The translations under genes were made by a program, and so were the position numbers. Positions 1 through 6,057 of a stretch of 46,845 bases of DNA are shown here, piece after piece (within the stretch, counting starts at the first letter, position 1; every line of letters starts with the position of its first letter). The DNA lies in IMG/VR virus record IMGVR_UViG_3300020183_000136, positions 1-46,845 of that record, one strand, 5' to 3'. This stretch comes from a virus. The notes below the pieces were generated by a model. That model was given only the letters and a program-made list of their open reading frames with translations, was not told where the DNA came from and did no database searches.

Positions 1-141
1 CGTAACCTTGAATTACTCGTAGATTCTCTTAAAGCAGAAGTCTACTCCGACACTCAAAGTTATCTCAACTATGATGAGGTAAAGAGTGGACTACACGACT
101 ACGATGAAATCTTTGAGGACGATGATGGATACCCCGACTAA
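1..141 (+). CDS. 3' end of an unidentified protein (partial)
   Basis: Frame 1 is open from the first base to a TAA at 139-141, giving the last 46 residues of a protein that begins outside the window. The tail is acidic, with a D/E cluster before the final GYPD, and contains no motif I recognise. The next gene starts inside its last codons, which is the tight overlap seen between co-transcribed phage genes. The function is unknown. Confidence 0.6.
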   Translation, partial: RNLELLVDSLKAEVYSDTQSYLNYDEVKSGLHDYDEIFEDDDGYPD

Positions 142-301
142 CAGAGCAAGGAAACTTGTAAAACTCCTTGAACGTCTTGTAAAGCAAGAGCACCTTTACA
201 CTACAGAAAAAATTATTGAAATGAAAGCACAACTGCGTCTTGTAAAAGAAGAACTTGCAGAACTAGAAGCAAAAACATCAAAAGGATTTGGAAAGAAATG
301 A
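122..301 (+). CDS. small basic coiled-coil protein, unknown function
   Basis: This is a protein of about 59 residues beginning MMDTPTNRARKL. It is highly charged (K/R/E) with heptad-like leucines, consistent with one or two amphipathic helices or a short coiled coil. A longer reading would start at a GTG at 86, but the ATG at 122 (or 125) gives a compact 20-bp overlap with the upstream stop and is preferred. Its 3' end overlaps the thyX start by 4 bp (ATGA), implying translational coupling. I recognise it only as the sort of small conserved protein found next to thyX in cyanophages. No function can be assigned. Confidence 0.6.
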   Translation: MMDTPTNRARKLVKLLERLVKQEHLYTTEKIIEMKAQLRLVKEELAELEAKTSKGFGKK

Positions 302-933
302 CCGTAAAACTCATCAGTGTAACACCAGATGCAGAAAAAACAATGGCGTATGTTGCTAGAGTTAGCAACCCTGCGAATCAAGACAACGAAAACTATTCCA
401 AGTTGCTTGCTTATTGTATTAAGCATAATCATTGGTCTGTTTTTGAGCAGTCTTTTATGACTCTTGAGATCGAAACCAATCGTGGTATCGCCGCTCAAAT
501 CCTGCGTCATAGATCTTTCACATATCAAGAATTTTCGCAACGCTATGCGGATTCTTCTTTGTTGAGTGACTATATTCCTGTACCCGATCTTCGTCGTCAA
601 GATACCAAGAATCGTCAAAATTCTATTGATGACATTGGACAGTATGAGAAACTGACTCTTCAAAGCAAGATTCAGGAGCATTTTGCGGAGGGTATGCGAC
701 TCTACAAGGAACTTCTTGCTCATGGAGTAGCAAAAGAGTGTGCTCGCTTTGTACTGCCTCTGGCGATTCCCACACGCATTTACATGAGTGGTTCATGTCG
801 CTCATGGATCCATTACATCACTCTTCGTTCTGCTAATGGAACACAGCAAGAACACATGGATATCGCTCTAGAGTGTAAGAAAATATTTTCCGAACAGTTT
901 CCAGCAGTAGCAGAAGCTCTTGAGTGGGTCTAA
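298..933 (+). CDS. thyX: flavin-dependent thymidylate synthase ThyX
   Basis: ThyX makes dTMP from dUMP using FAD, NADPH and methylene-tetrahydrofolate, supplying thymidine for phage DNA synthesis. The 211-residue length fits the family. The ThyX signature RHRxx(S/T)xxxxSxR is present as RHRSFTYQEFSQR at residues 70-82, with Thr at the first Ser position. A C-terminal RSANGTQQEHMDIA segment matches the substrate-binding end of the family. The start overlaps the preceding small gene by 4 bp. The gene belongs to a nucleotide and replication cluster running through to gp32. ThyX replaces the unrelated T4 Td enzyme in marine cyanophages. The identification is secure. Confidence 0.96.
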   Translation: MTVKLISVTPDAEKTMAYVARVSNPANQDNENYSKLLAYCIKHNHWSVFEQSFMTLEIETNRGIAAQILRHRSFTYQEFSQRYADSSLLSDYIPVPDLRRQDTKNRQNSIDDIGQYEKLTLQSKIQEHFAEGMRLYKELLAHGVAKECARFVLPLAIPTRIYMSGSCRSWIHYITLRSANGTQQEHMDIALECKKIFSEQFPAVAEALEWV

Positions 934-936
934 ATA
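929..936 (+). promoter_or_regulatory. possible late-type promoter box TCTAAATA
   Basis: TCTAAATA overlaps the thyX stop codon and lies 23 nt before the ATG at 960. It resembles the T4-type late box (TATAAATA). The surroundings are AT-rich and the downstream genes look early or middle, so this may be coincidence. Confidence 0.25.
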
Positions 937-959
937 AATTATCTTGAATTCATAACTTT

Positions 960-1202
960 ATGGCGATTTATCCAGTTATTCATGTAGAAACAGGCGAAAA
1001 AAAGGTCGTTGAAATGAGTGTAAACGACATTATGCAATGGTATAAGGACAATCCTAAATGGAAAAGGGATTGGTCTGAGGGATGTGCAACTCCAGGAGAG
1101 GTTGGTGAGTGGAAAGATAAACTTGTCGCAAAAAATCCTGGATGGAATGACGTTCTTGGAAAAGCATCAAAAGCACCTGGTTCTCACGTTAAAAAAATCT
1201 AA
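960..1202 (+). CDS. conserved small cyanophage protein, unknown function
   Basis: This 80-residue protein begins MAIYPVIHVETGEKK and continues with an aromatic-rich middle (MQWYKDNPKWKRDW) and a C-terminal NPGWNDVLGKASKAPGS segment. The ending resembles the C-terminal stretch that follows the zinc ribbon in FmdB-type small proteins of phages. However, it contains only one cysteine and no Cys-pair ribbon, so zinc binding is not expected. Its last base is shared with the ATG of the phoH-like gene, so the two are probably co-translated. The role is unknown, perhaps regulatory. Confidence 0.7.
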   Translation: MAIYPVIHVETGEKKVVEMSVNDIMQWYKDNPKWKRDWSEGCATPGEVGEWKDKLVAKNPGWNDVLGKASKAPGSHVKKI

Positions 1203-1960
1203 TGGCAAGAAGAAAAAGAGGTAACATTGACCAACCAATTGGAGTTGGTCTGACTGCAAAGCAGATGAAAAGAAAAAAACCTTTAAGTTCTGATTATTTG
1301 GTTGAAATTGATCCATTAACTGACAATCAGAAACGTCTTTTTGATTCTTATGTTGAGGGTAAACATCTTGTAGCATATGGTTGTGCTGGAACAGGTAAGA
1401 CCTTTATTACACTTTATAATGCACTTCAAGACGTTCTTGATGAAAGAACTCCTTATGAAAAAGTATACATTGTTCGTTCATTAGTTGCAACCAGAGAAAT
1501 TGGATTTCTTCCTGGTTCTCATGATGATAAGGCAGATATTTACCAGATTCCTTATAAGAATATGGTGAAATATATGTTCCAGATGCCTAGTGACGCAGAT
1601 TTTGAGATGCTTTATGGGAATCTCAAATCACAAGAAACTATCAAGTTCTGGTCAACTTCATTCCTTCGTGGAACTACACTTGATAATTCTATTGTTATTG
1701 TTGATGAATTTCAAAATCTAAATTTCCACGAACTTGACTCTATTATCACTCGCGTTGGTGAAAATACAAGAATTTGTTTTTGTGGCGATGCATCACAATC
1801 CGATTTACAAAAAACAAATGAAAGAAATGGAATTGTTGATTTTATGAGTGTATTGCGTAAAATGACATCTTTTGATATAATTGAATTTGGTGTAGAAGAC
1901 ATTGTTCGTTCTGGACTTGTTAAAGAATACATTATGGCTAAAATGGAAGCAGGTTTTTAA
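1202..1960 (+). CDS. phoH: PhoH-like P-loop ATPase
   Basis: This 252-residue PhoH-family protein has a Walker A motif GCAGTGKT at residues 60-67 and a Walker B IVIVDEFQN around residues 164-172, followed by the family's conserved FCGD-A-Q segment. PhoH proteins are cytoplasmic ATPases related to the N-terminal part of RecD-type helicases. In bacteria some belong to the phosphate regulon, and phoH is widespread in marine phages, but the biochemical role in phage is unsettled. The basic N-terminus (MARRKRGN) could contact nucleic acid. The gene sits head to tail, with single-base overlaps on both sides, between a small unknown gene and an exonuclease, suggesting a DNA or RNA metabolism role. 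No Pho box was identified. Confidence 0.93.
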   Translation: MARRKRGNIDQPIGVGLTAKQMKRKKPLSSDYLVEIDPLTDNQKRLFDSYVEGKHLVAYGCAGTGKTFITLYNALQDVLDERTPYEKVYIVRSLVATREIGFLPGSHDDKADIYQIPYKNMVKYMFQMPSDADFEMLYGNLKSQETIKFWSTSFLRGTTLDNSIVIVDEFQNLNFHELDSIITRVGENTRICFCGDASQSDLQKTNERNGIVDFMSVLRKMTSFDIIEFGVEDIVRSGLVKEYIMAKMEAGF

Positions 1961-2640
1961 TGTTCAAGCATATTGATGTGACGCTCCCCGAACTTGAAAG
2001 GGAGACTATAGATGGTGTACGTTATTATAAAGTTCCTGATGATGAAGAACTTCTCCGACTGGTCTCCATCACTTCGGTGATCAGTCATTTTAATAAAGAA
2101 ATCTTTATCAATTGGCGCAAAAAAGTTGGTGAAGAGGAGGCAGAGAGGATTACAAAAGCGGCAACAAGTCGTGGAACTGATATGCACACACTTGTAGAGA
2201 ACTATCTTTATAATCGTGACCTGCCCCCAGTTCAACCTCTTTCAGACTTTCTATTCAAGATCTCAAAAACAGAACTCAATCGCATAAATAATATTTATGC
2301 CCTTGAAGGGTCCCTATATAGTAAGCAACTAGGTATTGCTGGGACTGTTGATTGTATCGCTGAATATGACGGCGAGTTAGCAATAATCGATTTTAAGACT
2401 TCTAAAAAACCAAAACCACGCGAGTGGATTGAACACTACTTTGTTCAATGTATGGCATATGGGTGTATGTTATACGAACTGACTGGTATTTCAGTCAAAA
2501 AACTTGTAATCATTATGTCTTGTGAAAATGGAGAATGCGTCGTTTATGAAGAAAGAGACAAATCAAAATACATCAAACTTCTCACAGAATACATTAGAAA
2601 GTTTGTTAGAGATAAACTGGAACTCTATGGAACCAAATAA
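1960..2640 (+). CDS. PD-(D/E)XK nuclease, RecB/Cas4-type exonuclease
   Basis: This 226-residue protein has the layout of phage RecB-like exonucleases. There is an N-terminal SVISHFNKE-W segment and a helical region with a conserved His (RGTDMHTLVENYL). The catalytic core reads GTVDCIAEYDGELAIID, followed directly by FKTSKK, providing the D...(D/E)xK triad. It is likely to degrade DNA ends in recombination, repair or host DNA breakdown. Its start shares the last base of the phoH-like gene, and its 3' end overlaps gene 33 by 14 bp. T4 has no obvious orthologue at this position, but cyanophages commonly carry such an exonuclease near gp33, gp59 and gp32. The family is confident; the substrate is unknown. 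Confidence 0.85.
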   Translation: MFKHIDVTLPELERETIDGVRYYKVPDDEELLRLVSITSVISHFNKEIFINWRKKVGEEEAERITKAATSRGTDMHTLVENYLYNRDLPPVQPLSDFLFKISKTELNRINNIYALEGSLYSKQLGIAGTVDCIAEYDGELAIIDFKTSKKPKPREWIEHYFVQCMAYGCMLYELTGISVKKLVIIMSCENGECVVYEERDKSKYIKLLTEYIRKFVRDKLELYGTK

Positions 2641-2887
2641 AGAACTAGAACAGGCAATTGAAAATAAGTTTTTAACTCCCTCCAAGTTTGCTCTTGAGAT
2701 TGAAAAGATTGTTGCAGAAGAAAATTTGAACTATATCGATGCTATCTGTCATTATTGTGAAATTAATAGTCTTGAGGTAGAATCGGTAACGAAGCTTATT
2801 TCAAAACCTTTGAAAGAGAGATTAAAGTGGGACGCAACTCGTCTTAACTTTATGAAGAAAACTTCTAGAGCACGACTTCCATTATGA
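2627..2887 (+). CDS. 33: late transcription co-activator gp33
   Basis: This 86-residue protein starts MEPNKELEQA at an ATG overlapping the end of the exonuclease. It has the gp33 core pattern: a TPSKFALEIEKIV helix, NYIDAICHYCE, then SVTKLISKPLKERL. T4 gp33 bridges RNA polymerase, the gp55 late sigma factor and the gp45 sliding clamp to activate late transcription. The hydrophobic-basic C-terminus (KTSRARLPL) is where clamp binding would be expected. An upstream in-frame ATG at 2522 would lie wholly inside the exonuclease gene and adds a non-homologous, Asn-rich leader, so it is rejected. The gene is coupled to gp59 by an ATGA overlap, the same 33-59-32 neighbourhood as T4. Its presence predicts the ATAAATA-type late promoters seen elsewhere in the window. 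Confidence 0.85.
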   Translation: MEPNKELEQAIENKFLTPSKFALEIEKIVAEENLNYIDAICHYCEINSLEVESVTKLISKPLKERLKWDATRLNFMKKTSRARLPL

Positions 2888-3474
2888 GTCCATTTGAGAC
2901 ATATCAAACTTATCTTTCGATGAAAAGTCATTTTACGAATAGTAAATATGACTTTTTTAAGTATGGAGGTAAGTCAAGAGCAACAATGACTTCTTTTAAT
3001 AAAAGAAAAGACAAGTACTGGTTCGAAAAGACATCAAGAAAATATAGTGATAAAGAAATCGTAGATTTTTTACTTTCAAACTTTGTATCCGCAGACAACC
3101 CGAGCAATTTATGGATTGGAGAAATTATCAATTCTGGAGAAAGAACTTACGCAGATTGGATGAAACGACAGCAGAGTTTGACTTACTTATTCAAAGAACA
3201 AAGCAGCGAATTGTTCTCGGAGACAAAATTAGACGATGCCTTGAACTGTTCCAAAGGTCATCCACCCGTTCTTAAAAAATTCCTGAGCGGGAAGATTTGC
3301 CTTGAAACCCTAGTGATCTACGATAAAATATTCCTGTTCGGGAAAACGTTTGATAAGAAACTTTTGGACCCGGTGTGGGAAACCGTCAGTCTCAAAATTA
3401 AGAAGTACAATCCATTTCTAAATATTGACGTATTCCAATTTAAACGCATCTTACGGGAAATTATAGATGAATAA
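2884..3474 (+). CDS. 59: helicase loader gp59
   Basis: T4 gp59 loads the gp41 replicative helicase onto gp32-coated forked DNA. This 196-residue protein is close to T4 gp59 in length and begins with the diagnostic YQTYLSMKSHF then YDFFKYGGKS block (residues about 6-30). A basic, aromatic middle (RKDKYWFEKTSRKY) and a helical C-terminal half follow. It overlaps gene 33 at ATGA and the next gene by 8 bp, and gp32, its partner, is two genes downstream. Synteny and sequence agree, so the call is firm. Confidence 0.9.
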   Translation: MSPFETYQTYLSMKSHFTNSKYDFFKYGGKSRATMTSFNKRKDKYWFEKTSRKYSDKEIVDFLLSNFVSADNPSNLWIGEIINSGERTYADWMKRQQSLTYLFKEQSSELFSETKLDDALNCSKGHPPVLKKFLSGKICLETLVIYDKIFLFGKTFDKKLLDPVWETVSLKIKKYNPFLNIDVFQFKRILREIIDE

Positions 3475-3799
3475 CTTCTTTGACTCTGATATTATTCAAG
3501 ATGAACTGAAAGAAATCAACAAGTTACAAGAAGAAATCTACGGAAGCATTCTGACTTTCGGTGTGATGCCCCGTGAGACCAAACTGGAACACATTGAAAA
3601 ACTTGAGCTCTTGCTAGAAAAGCAGAGAGTGATGTATACTAGGTTATCCCTTTCAGACGACCCCGAAGCGGTTGAGATGAAAGAGAACCTACGCAAGTCA
3701 GTTGCCCTGATGGGTTTCCCACCAGAGACTGATATGCAAGTTTTATTCAGTAGTATGAACAAGACAATCGAATCTCTCAAGAAATATATTGACCGTTGA
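3467..3799 (+). CDS. DUF1825-family protein (cyanobacterial-type)
   Basis: This 110-residue helical protein starts MNNFFDSDIIQDELKEI and contains ETKLEHIEKLELLLEKQRV, LSLSDDPEA and a C-terminal MNKTIESLKKYID. The order FFDSxIxQxE, then an I-E-L-L--R amphipathic helix, then LS-D, then a Met-rich helix matches the pattern I know for DUF1825, a family found in essentially all cyanobacteria. It therefore looks like a host-derived gene fixed between gp59 and gp32. The biochemical function of DUF1825 is unknown. The gp32 promoter's -35 region overlaps its last codons. The family call is by remembered pattern and should be confirmed by profile search. Confidence 0.7.
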   Translation: MNNFFDSDIIQDELKEINKLQEEIYGSILTFGVMPRETKLEHIEKLELLLEKQRVMYTRLSLSDDPEAVEMKENLRKSVALMGFPPETDMQVLFSSMNKTIESLKKYIDR

Positions 3800-3817
3800 G
3801 AGAAACTCTGTTATACT
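3789..3817 (+). promoter_or_regulatory. sigma70-type promoter of gp32
   Basis: TTGACC (3789-3794) and TATACT (3812-3817) are separated by 17 bp. The -35 box lies over the final codons of the DUF1825 gene. Transcription would begin near 3824, at GTAATCC, giving a leader of about 37 nt before the gp32 ATG. Confidence 0.75.
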
Positions 3818-3858
3818 ATCCGAGTAATCCCCCGAATCCAAACTATCCGAGGTAATCC
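3815..3858 (+). repeat. direct repeat in the gp32 leader, possible autogenous operator
   Basis: ACTATCCGAGTAATCC (3815-3830) recurs as ACTATCCGAGGTAATCC (3842-3858), differing by one inserted G. The second copy ends 2 nt before the gp32 start codon at 3861. The RNA leader is A/C/T-rich and looks unstructured. T4 gp32 represses its own translation by cooperative binding to an unstructured leader, so this is a candidate equivalent. Confidence 0.5.
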
Positions 3859-3860
3859 AA

Positions 3861-4784
3861 ATGTCTTTCGCAGACCTTAAAAAACAATCGAAACTGGGCT
3901 CTCTGACTGCCAAACTGGTCAAAGAAGTCGAAAAAATGAATACTAGCAGCGGTTCTAGTGATGACCGCCTGTGGAAATTGGATGTAGATAAGAGCGGCAA
4001 TGGTTATGCCGTGATCCGTTTCCTCCCTGCTCCTAACGGTGAAGACCTGCCGTTCGTGAAACTCTACAGTCACGCATTCCAAGGTCCTGGTGGTTGGTAC
4101 ATTGAGAATTCACTGACCACTCTAAGTCAGAAGGATCCTGTGTCGGAACTGAACTCCGAACTTTGGAACAACGGTACTGACGCTGGTAAGGAATTGGCAC
4201 GTAAGCAGAAGCGTAAACTGACCTATGTGTCCAACATCTACGTGGTGAAGGATCCTGCAAACCCCGCCAACGAAGGTAAGGTCTTCCTGTTCAAGTATGG
4301 TAAGAAAATCTTCGACAAACTGACTGCTGCGATGCAACCTGAGTTTGAAGATGAAGAAGCGATTGATCCGTTTGACTTCTGGCAGGGTGCTAACTTCAAA
4401 CTGAAAGCAAAGAATGTTGCTGGTTATCGCAACTATGACTCCAGTGAGTTTGCAAAATCTGCTCCTCTTCTGGACGATGATGATGCAATGGAAGCAGTGT
4501 GGAAGAAGCAGTTCTCACTTGCCGAACTCACCGCTGCCGATCAGTTCAAGAACTATGATGAACTGAAGAAGCGTCTGGACTATGTTCTCGGCACGAAGGG
4601 CACTCCCCGTTATCAAGATCCTGAAGATCTCGATGAAGACAACACTCGTGGTTCTGTGAAGGAACTGGACGATGATCTTCGTGAGGAACTGTCTAGTCTG
4701 AAACCCACCCGTCGTGCTGCGGCACCTGTGGAGGATGAAGATGAGGATGCCTTGCAGTATTTCGCCCGCTTGGCAGAAGACTGA
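3861..4784 (+). CDS. 32: single-stranded DNA-binding protein gp32
   Basis: This 307-residue gp32 homologue coats ssDNA in replication, recombination and repair. The N-terminal basic segment (KKQSKLGSLTAKLVKEVEKM) corresponds to the cooperativity domain. The core shows GNGYAVIRFLP, a GGWYIEN stretch, YVSNIYVVKDPANPANEGKV and FWQGANFKLKAKNVAGYRNYDSS, closely tracking T4 gp32. The C-terminus is strongly acidic (EDEDEDALQYFARLAED), as expected for the tail that recruits gp59 and other partners. The protein has no cysteines, so the zinc-binding Cys/His knuckle of T4 gp32 is absent. The gene has its own promoter and a repeat-containing leader, and a strong terminator follows. Codon use is richer in GC than the flanking tail genes, typical of a highly expressed gene. 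Confidence 0.95.
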   Translation: MSFADLKKQSKLGSLTAKLVKEVEKMNTSSGSSDDRLWKLDVDKSGNGYAVIRFLPAPNGEDLPFVKLYSHAFQGPGGWYIENSLTTLSQKDPVSELNSELWNNGTDAGKELARKQKRKLTYVSNIYVVKDPANPANEGKVFLFKYGKKIFDKLTAAMQPEFEDEEAIDPFDFWQGANFKLKAKNVAGYRNYDSSEFAKSAPLLDDDDAMEAVWKKQFSLAELTAADQFKNYDELKKRLDYVLGTKGTPRYQDPEDLDEDNTRGSVKELDDDLREELSSLKPTRRAAAPVEDEDEDALQYFARLAED

Positions 4785-4798
4785 TAAAGTGCTATAAT
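4770..4798 (+). promoter_or_regulatory. sigma70-type promoter inside the gp32 3' end
   Basis: TTGGCA (4770-4775) and TATAAT (4793-4798) have an exact 17-bp spacer. The -35 is within the last gp32 codons. The predicted start near 4805 lies inside the following terminator stem, so a transcript from this promoter would lack the 5' arm and should read through into the gene at 4831. Confidence 0.7.
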
Positions 4799-4800
4799 AC

Positions 4801-4830
4801 GGGGGAGGTCAAGGGTCTCCCCCCTTTTTT
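4801..4830 (+). terminator. rho-independent terminator after gp32
   Basis: GGGGGAG (4801-4807) pairs with CTCCCCC (4817-4823) across a 9-nt loop and is followed by six T (4825-4830). This is a strong intrinsic terminator for the gp32 transcript. The T run directly abuts the ATG at 4831. Confidence 0.85.
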
Positions 4831-5418
4831 ATGAAATCTGATTATTATATTGACCGTATTACAAAGAAGCAGGCAGAAGAACTTTTACTGACCTATCATT
4901 ATCTCAAAGATTTTTCTAAAGGTTACCGCTCTGGATATAACTATGGTCTCTTTAAGAAAAACGATTTTTCACCTTTAAATATTGGACCTCTTTTAGGCAC
5001 AATAATTTTCACTGGACTTCCTGTGCCTGAAATCGCACAAGGAGCATTTGGACTAGAACGAAATGAGCAACAAGGACTCTTTGAACTTTCACGACTTTGC
5101 ATACACCCTGAAACCCAACACAGCGAACATAATATCACTTCTTGGTTTGTTTCAAGAGCGATTAGACAGTTACGGAAGGATACTGAAGTTAAAGCAATCA
5201 TCTCTTACGCTGATAGTGATTTCCATAATGGTACAATCTATCGGGCTTGTAACTTTAAATATTGCGGACTTTCAGACCCAAAGAAAGATTTCTACTATGC
5301 AGACGGAACTAAACATTCTAGAGGCAAAGTAAAAGGTGCTGAGGGAGAATGGAAAGACCGATCCCGCAAGCACCGTTATGTGATGATATTTGATAAAAAT
5401 TTGGAACTATTATGGTAA
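4831..5418 (+). CDS. Mom-like GNAT-fold DNA modification protein (candidate)
   Basis: This 195-residue protein has the motif order of the Mom family. It has an N-terminal LLTYHYLK, a central GTIIF-G-P block, LFELSRLCIHPETQ, a helix, IISYADSDFHNGTIYRACNFKYCG, and a late GxxKHSRGKxKG. Phage Mu Mom modifies adenines in phage DNA (a carbamoylmethyl-type modification) and blocks host restriction. The ELxRL and SYAD...G-IYxAxNFxYxG motifs are the family's most recognisable parts. The start codon follows the T run of the gp32 terminator with no Shine-Dalgarno sequence, so translation may be weak or leaderless. The 3' end overlaps gp53 on the other strand by 9 bp. A generic GNAT acetyltransferase is the alternative. 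Confidence 0.6.
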   Translation: MKSDYYIDRITKKQAEELLLTYHYLKDFSKGYRSGYNYGLFKKNDFSPLNIGPLLGTIIFTGLPVPEIAQGAFGLERNEQQGLFELSRLCIHPETQHSEHNITSWFVSRAIRQLRKDTEVKAIISYADSDFHNGTIYRACNFKYCGLSDPKKDFYYADGTKHSRGKVKGAEGEWKDRSRKHRYVMIFDKNLELLW

Positions 5419-6057
5419 GGTATTACGTGTATTTTCAGTTTTAATTAGTTTGTTATCTCTATATTGTGATGACTTATCGTAAGTCATGATAGATCTAAAG
5501 TCATTTAAAAACTGTTGTAAATATTCTTTTTTCAAAACATAAATTGATCTTTTCTTATCATTTTTTATAGTTTCGTATTCGTAGTTAGTAACCCCAATCA
5601 CTGGATTAATTGTTAATGATGGATTATTTGGATCTGGAATAATAAAATTACTATCAACAACCTTACCAGCTGGTAGAATAATTTTTTCAGAAGAATCTTT
5701 TACTTCTTTTGTTTCATAGTGATGAATATTGTTTAGAGATGTTCCGTATTTTTCTTCCGCATATCTATACAAGTGATAGTTTGAAAGTGGCCATTGATCT
5801 CTTACATTTACAATTCCTGCAGTTATAAGTACAACCCAGTCAAGGTCTGCTTTACCATAAAGTGCCTCTGCCACTAACTCTGGTCTAAAATTTTCTGGAA
5901 TTTGATATTTGTTAAACAGAGTAAATACATTTTGCAAATCATCACGCAATTTTATTCTACGAAATAAATTTTTAACACGAATATATTCATCGGAGGAAAC
6001 CCGACTACTTAATGGTGATTGATATTCTAAATCTGGTAATTCTCTAAAGTATCCCAT
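5410..6057 (-). CDS. 53: baseplate wedge protein gp53
   Basis: This 215-residue gp53 homologue is part of the T4 baseplate wedge; in T4 it links neighbouring wedges around the hub. The conserved N-terminus MGYFRELPDLEYQSPL is followed by a helical segment containing FTLFNKYQIPENFRPELVAEALYGKADLDWVV. The YGKADLDWVVLITAGIVNVRDQWPL stretch is highly typical of gp53 and related LysM-bearing proteins. The ATG overlaps the gp48 stop by 1 bp, so the two are translationally coupled. It is the last gene of the minus-strand operon gp4-unknown-gp48-gp53. Its 3' end overlaps the convergent Mom-like gene by 9 bp, with no visible bidirectional terminator. Confidence 0.88.
   Translation of the reverse strand: MGYFRELPDLEYQSPLSSRVSSDEYIRVKNLFRRIKLRDDLQNVFTLFNKYQIPENFRPELVAEALYGKADLDWVVLITAGIVNVRDQWPLSNYHLYRYAEEKYGTSLNNIHHYETKEVKDSSEKIILPAGKVVDSNFIIPDPNNPSLTINPVIGVTNYEYETIKNDKKRSIYVLKKEYLQQFLNDFRSIMTYDKSSQYRDNKLIKTENTRNTLP

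Noticed and set aside
196-723. 175-codon antisense frame under thyX
   Set aside because: ThyX is unmistakable on the plus strand. The antisense frame has no promoter or recognisable domain.
2522-2626. N-terminal extension of gp33 from the ATG at 2522
   Set aside because: It lies inside the exonuclease gene. The gp33 family pattern begins near the ATG at 2627.
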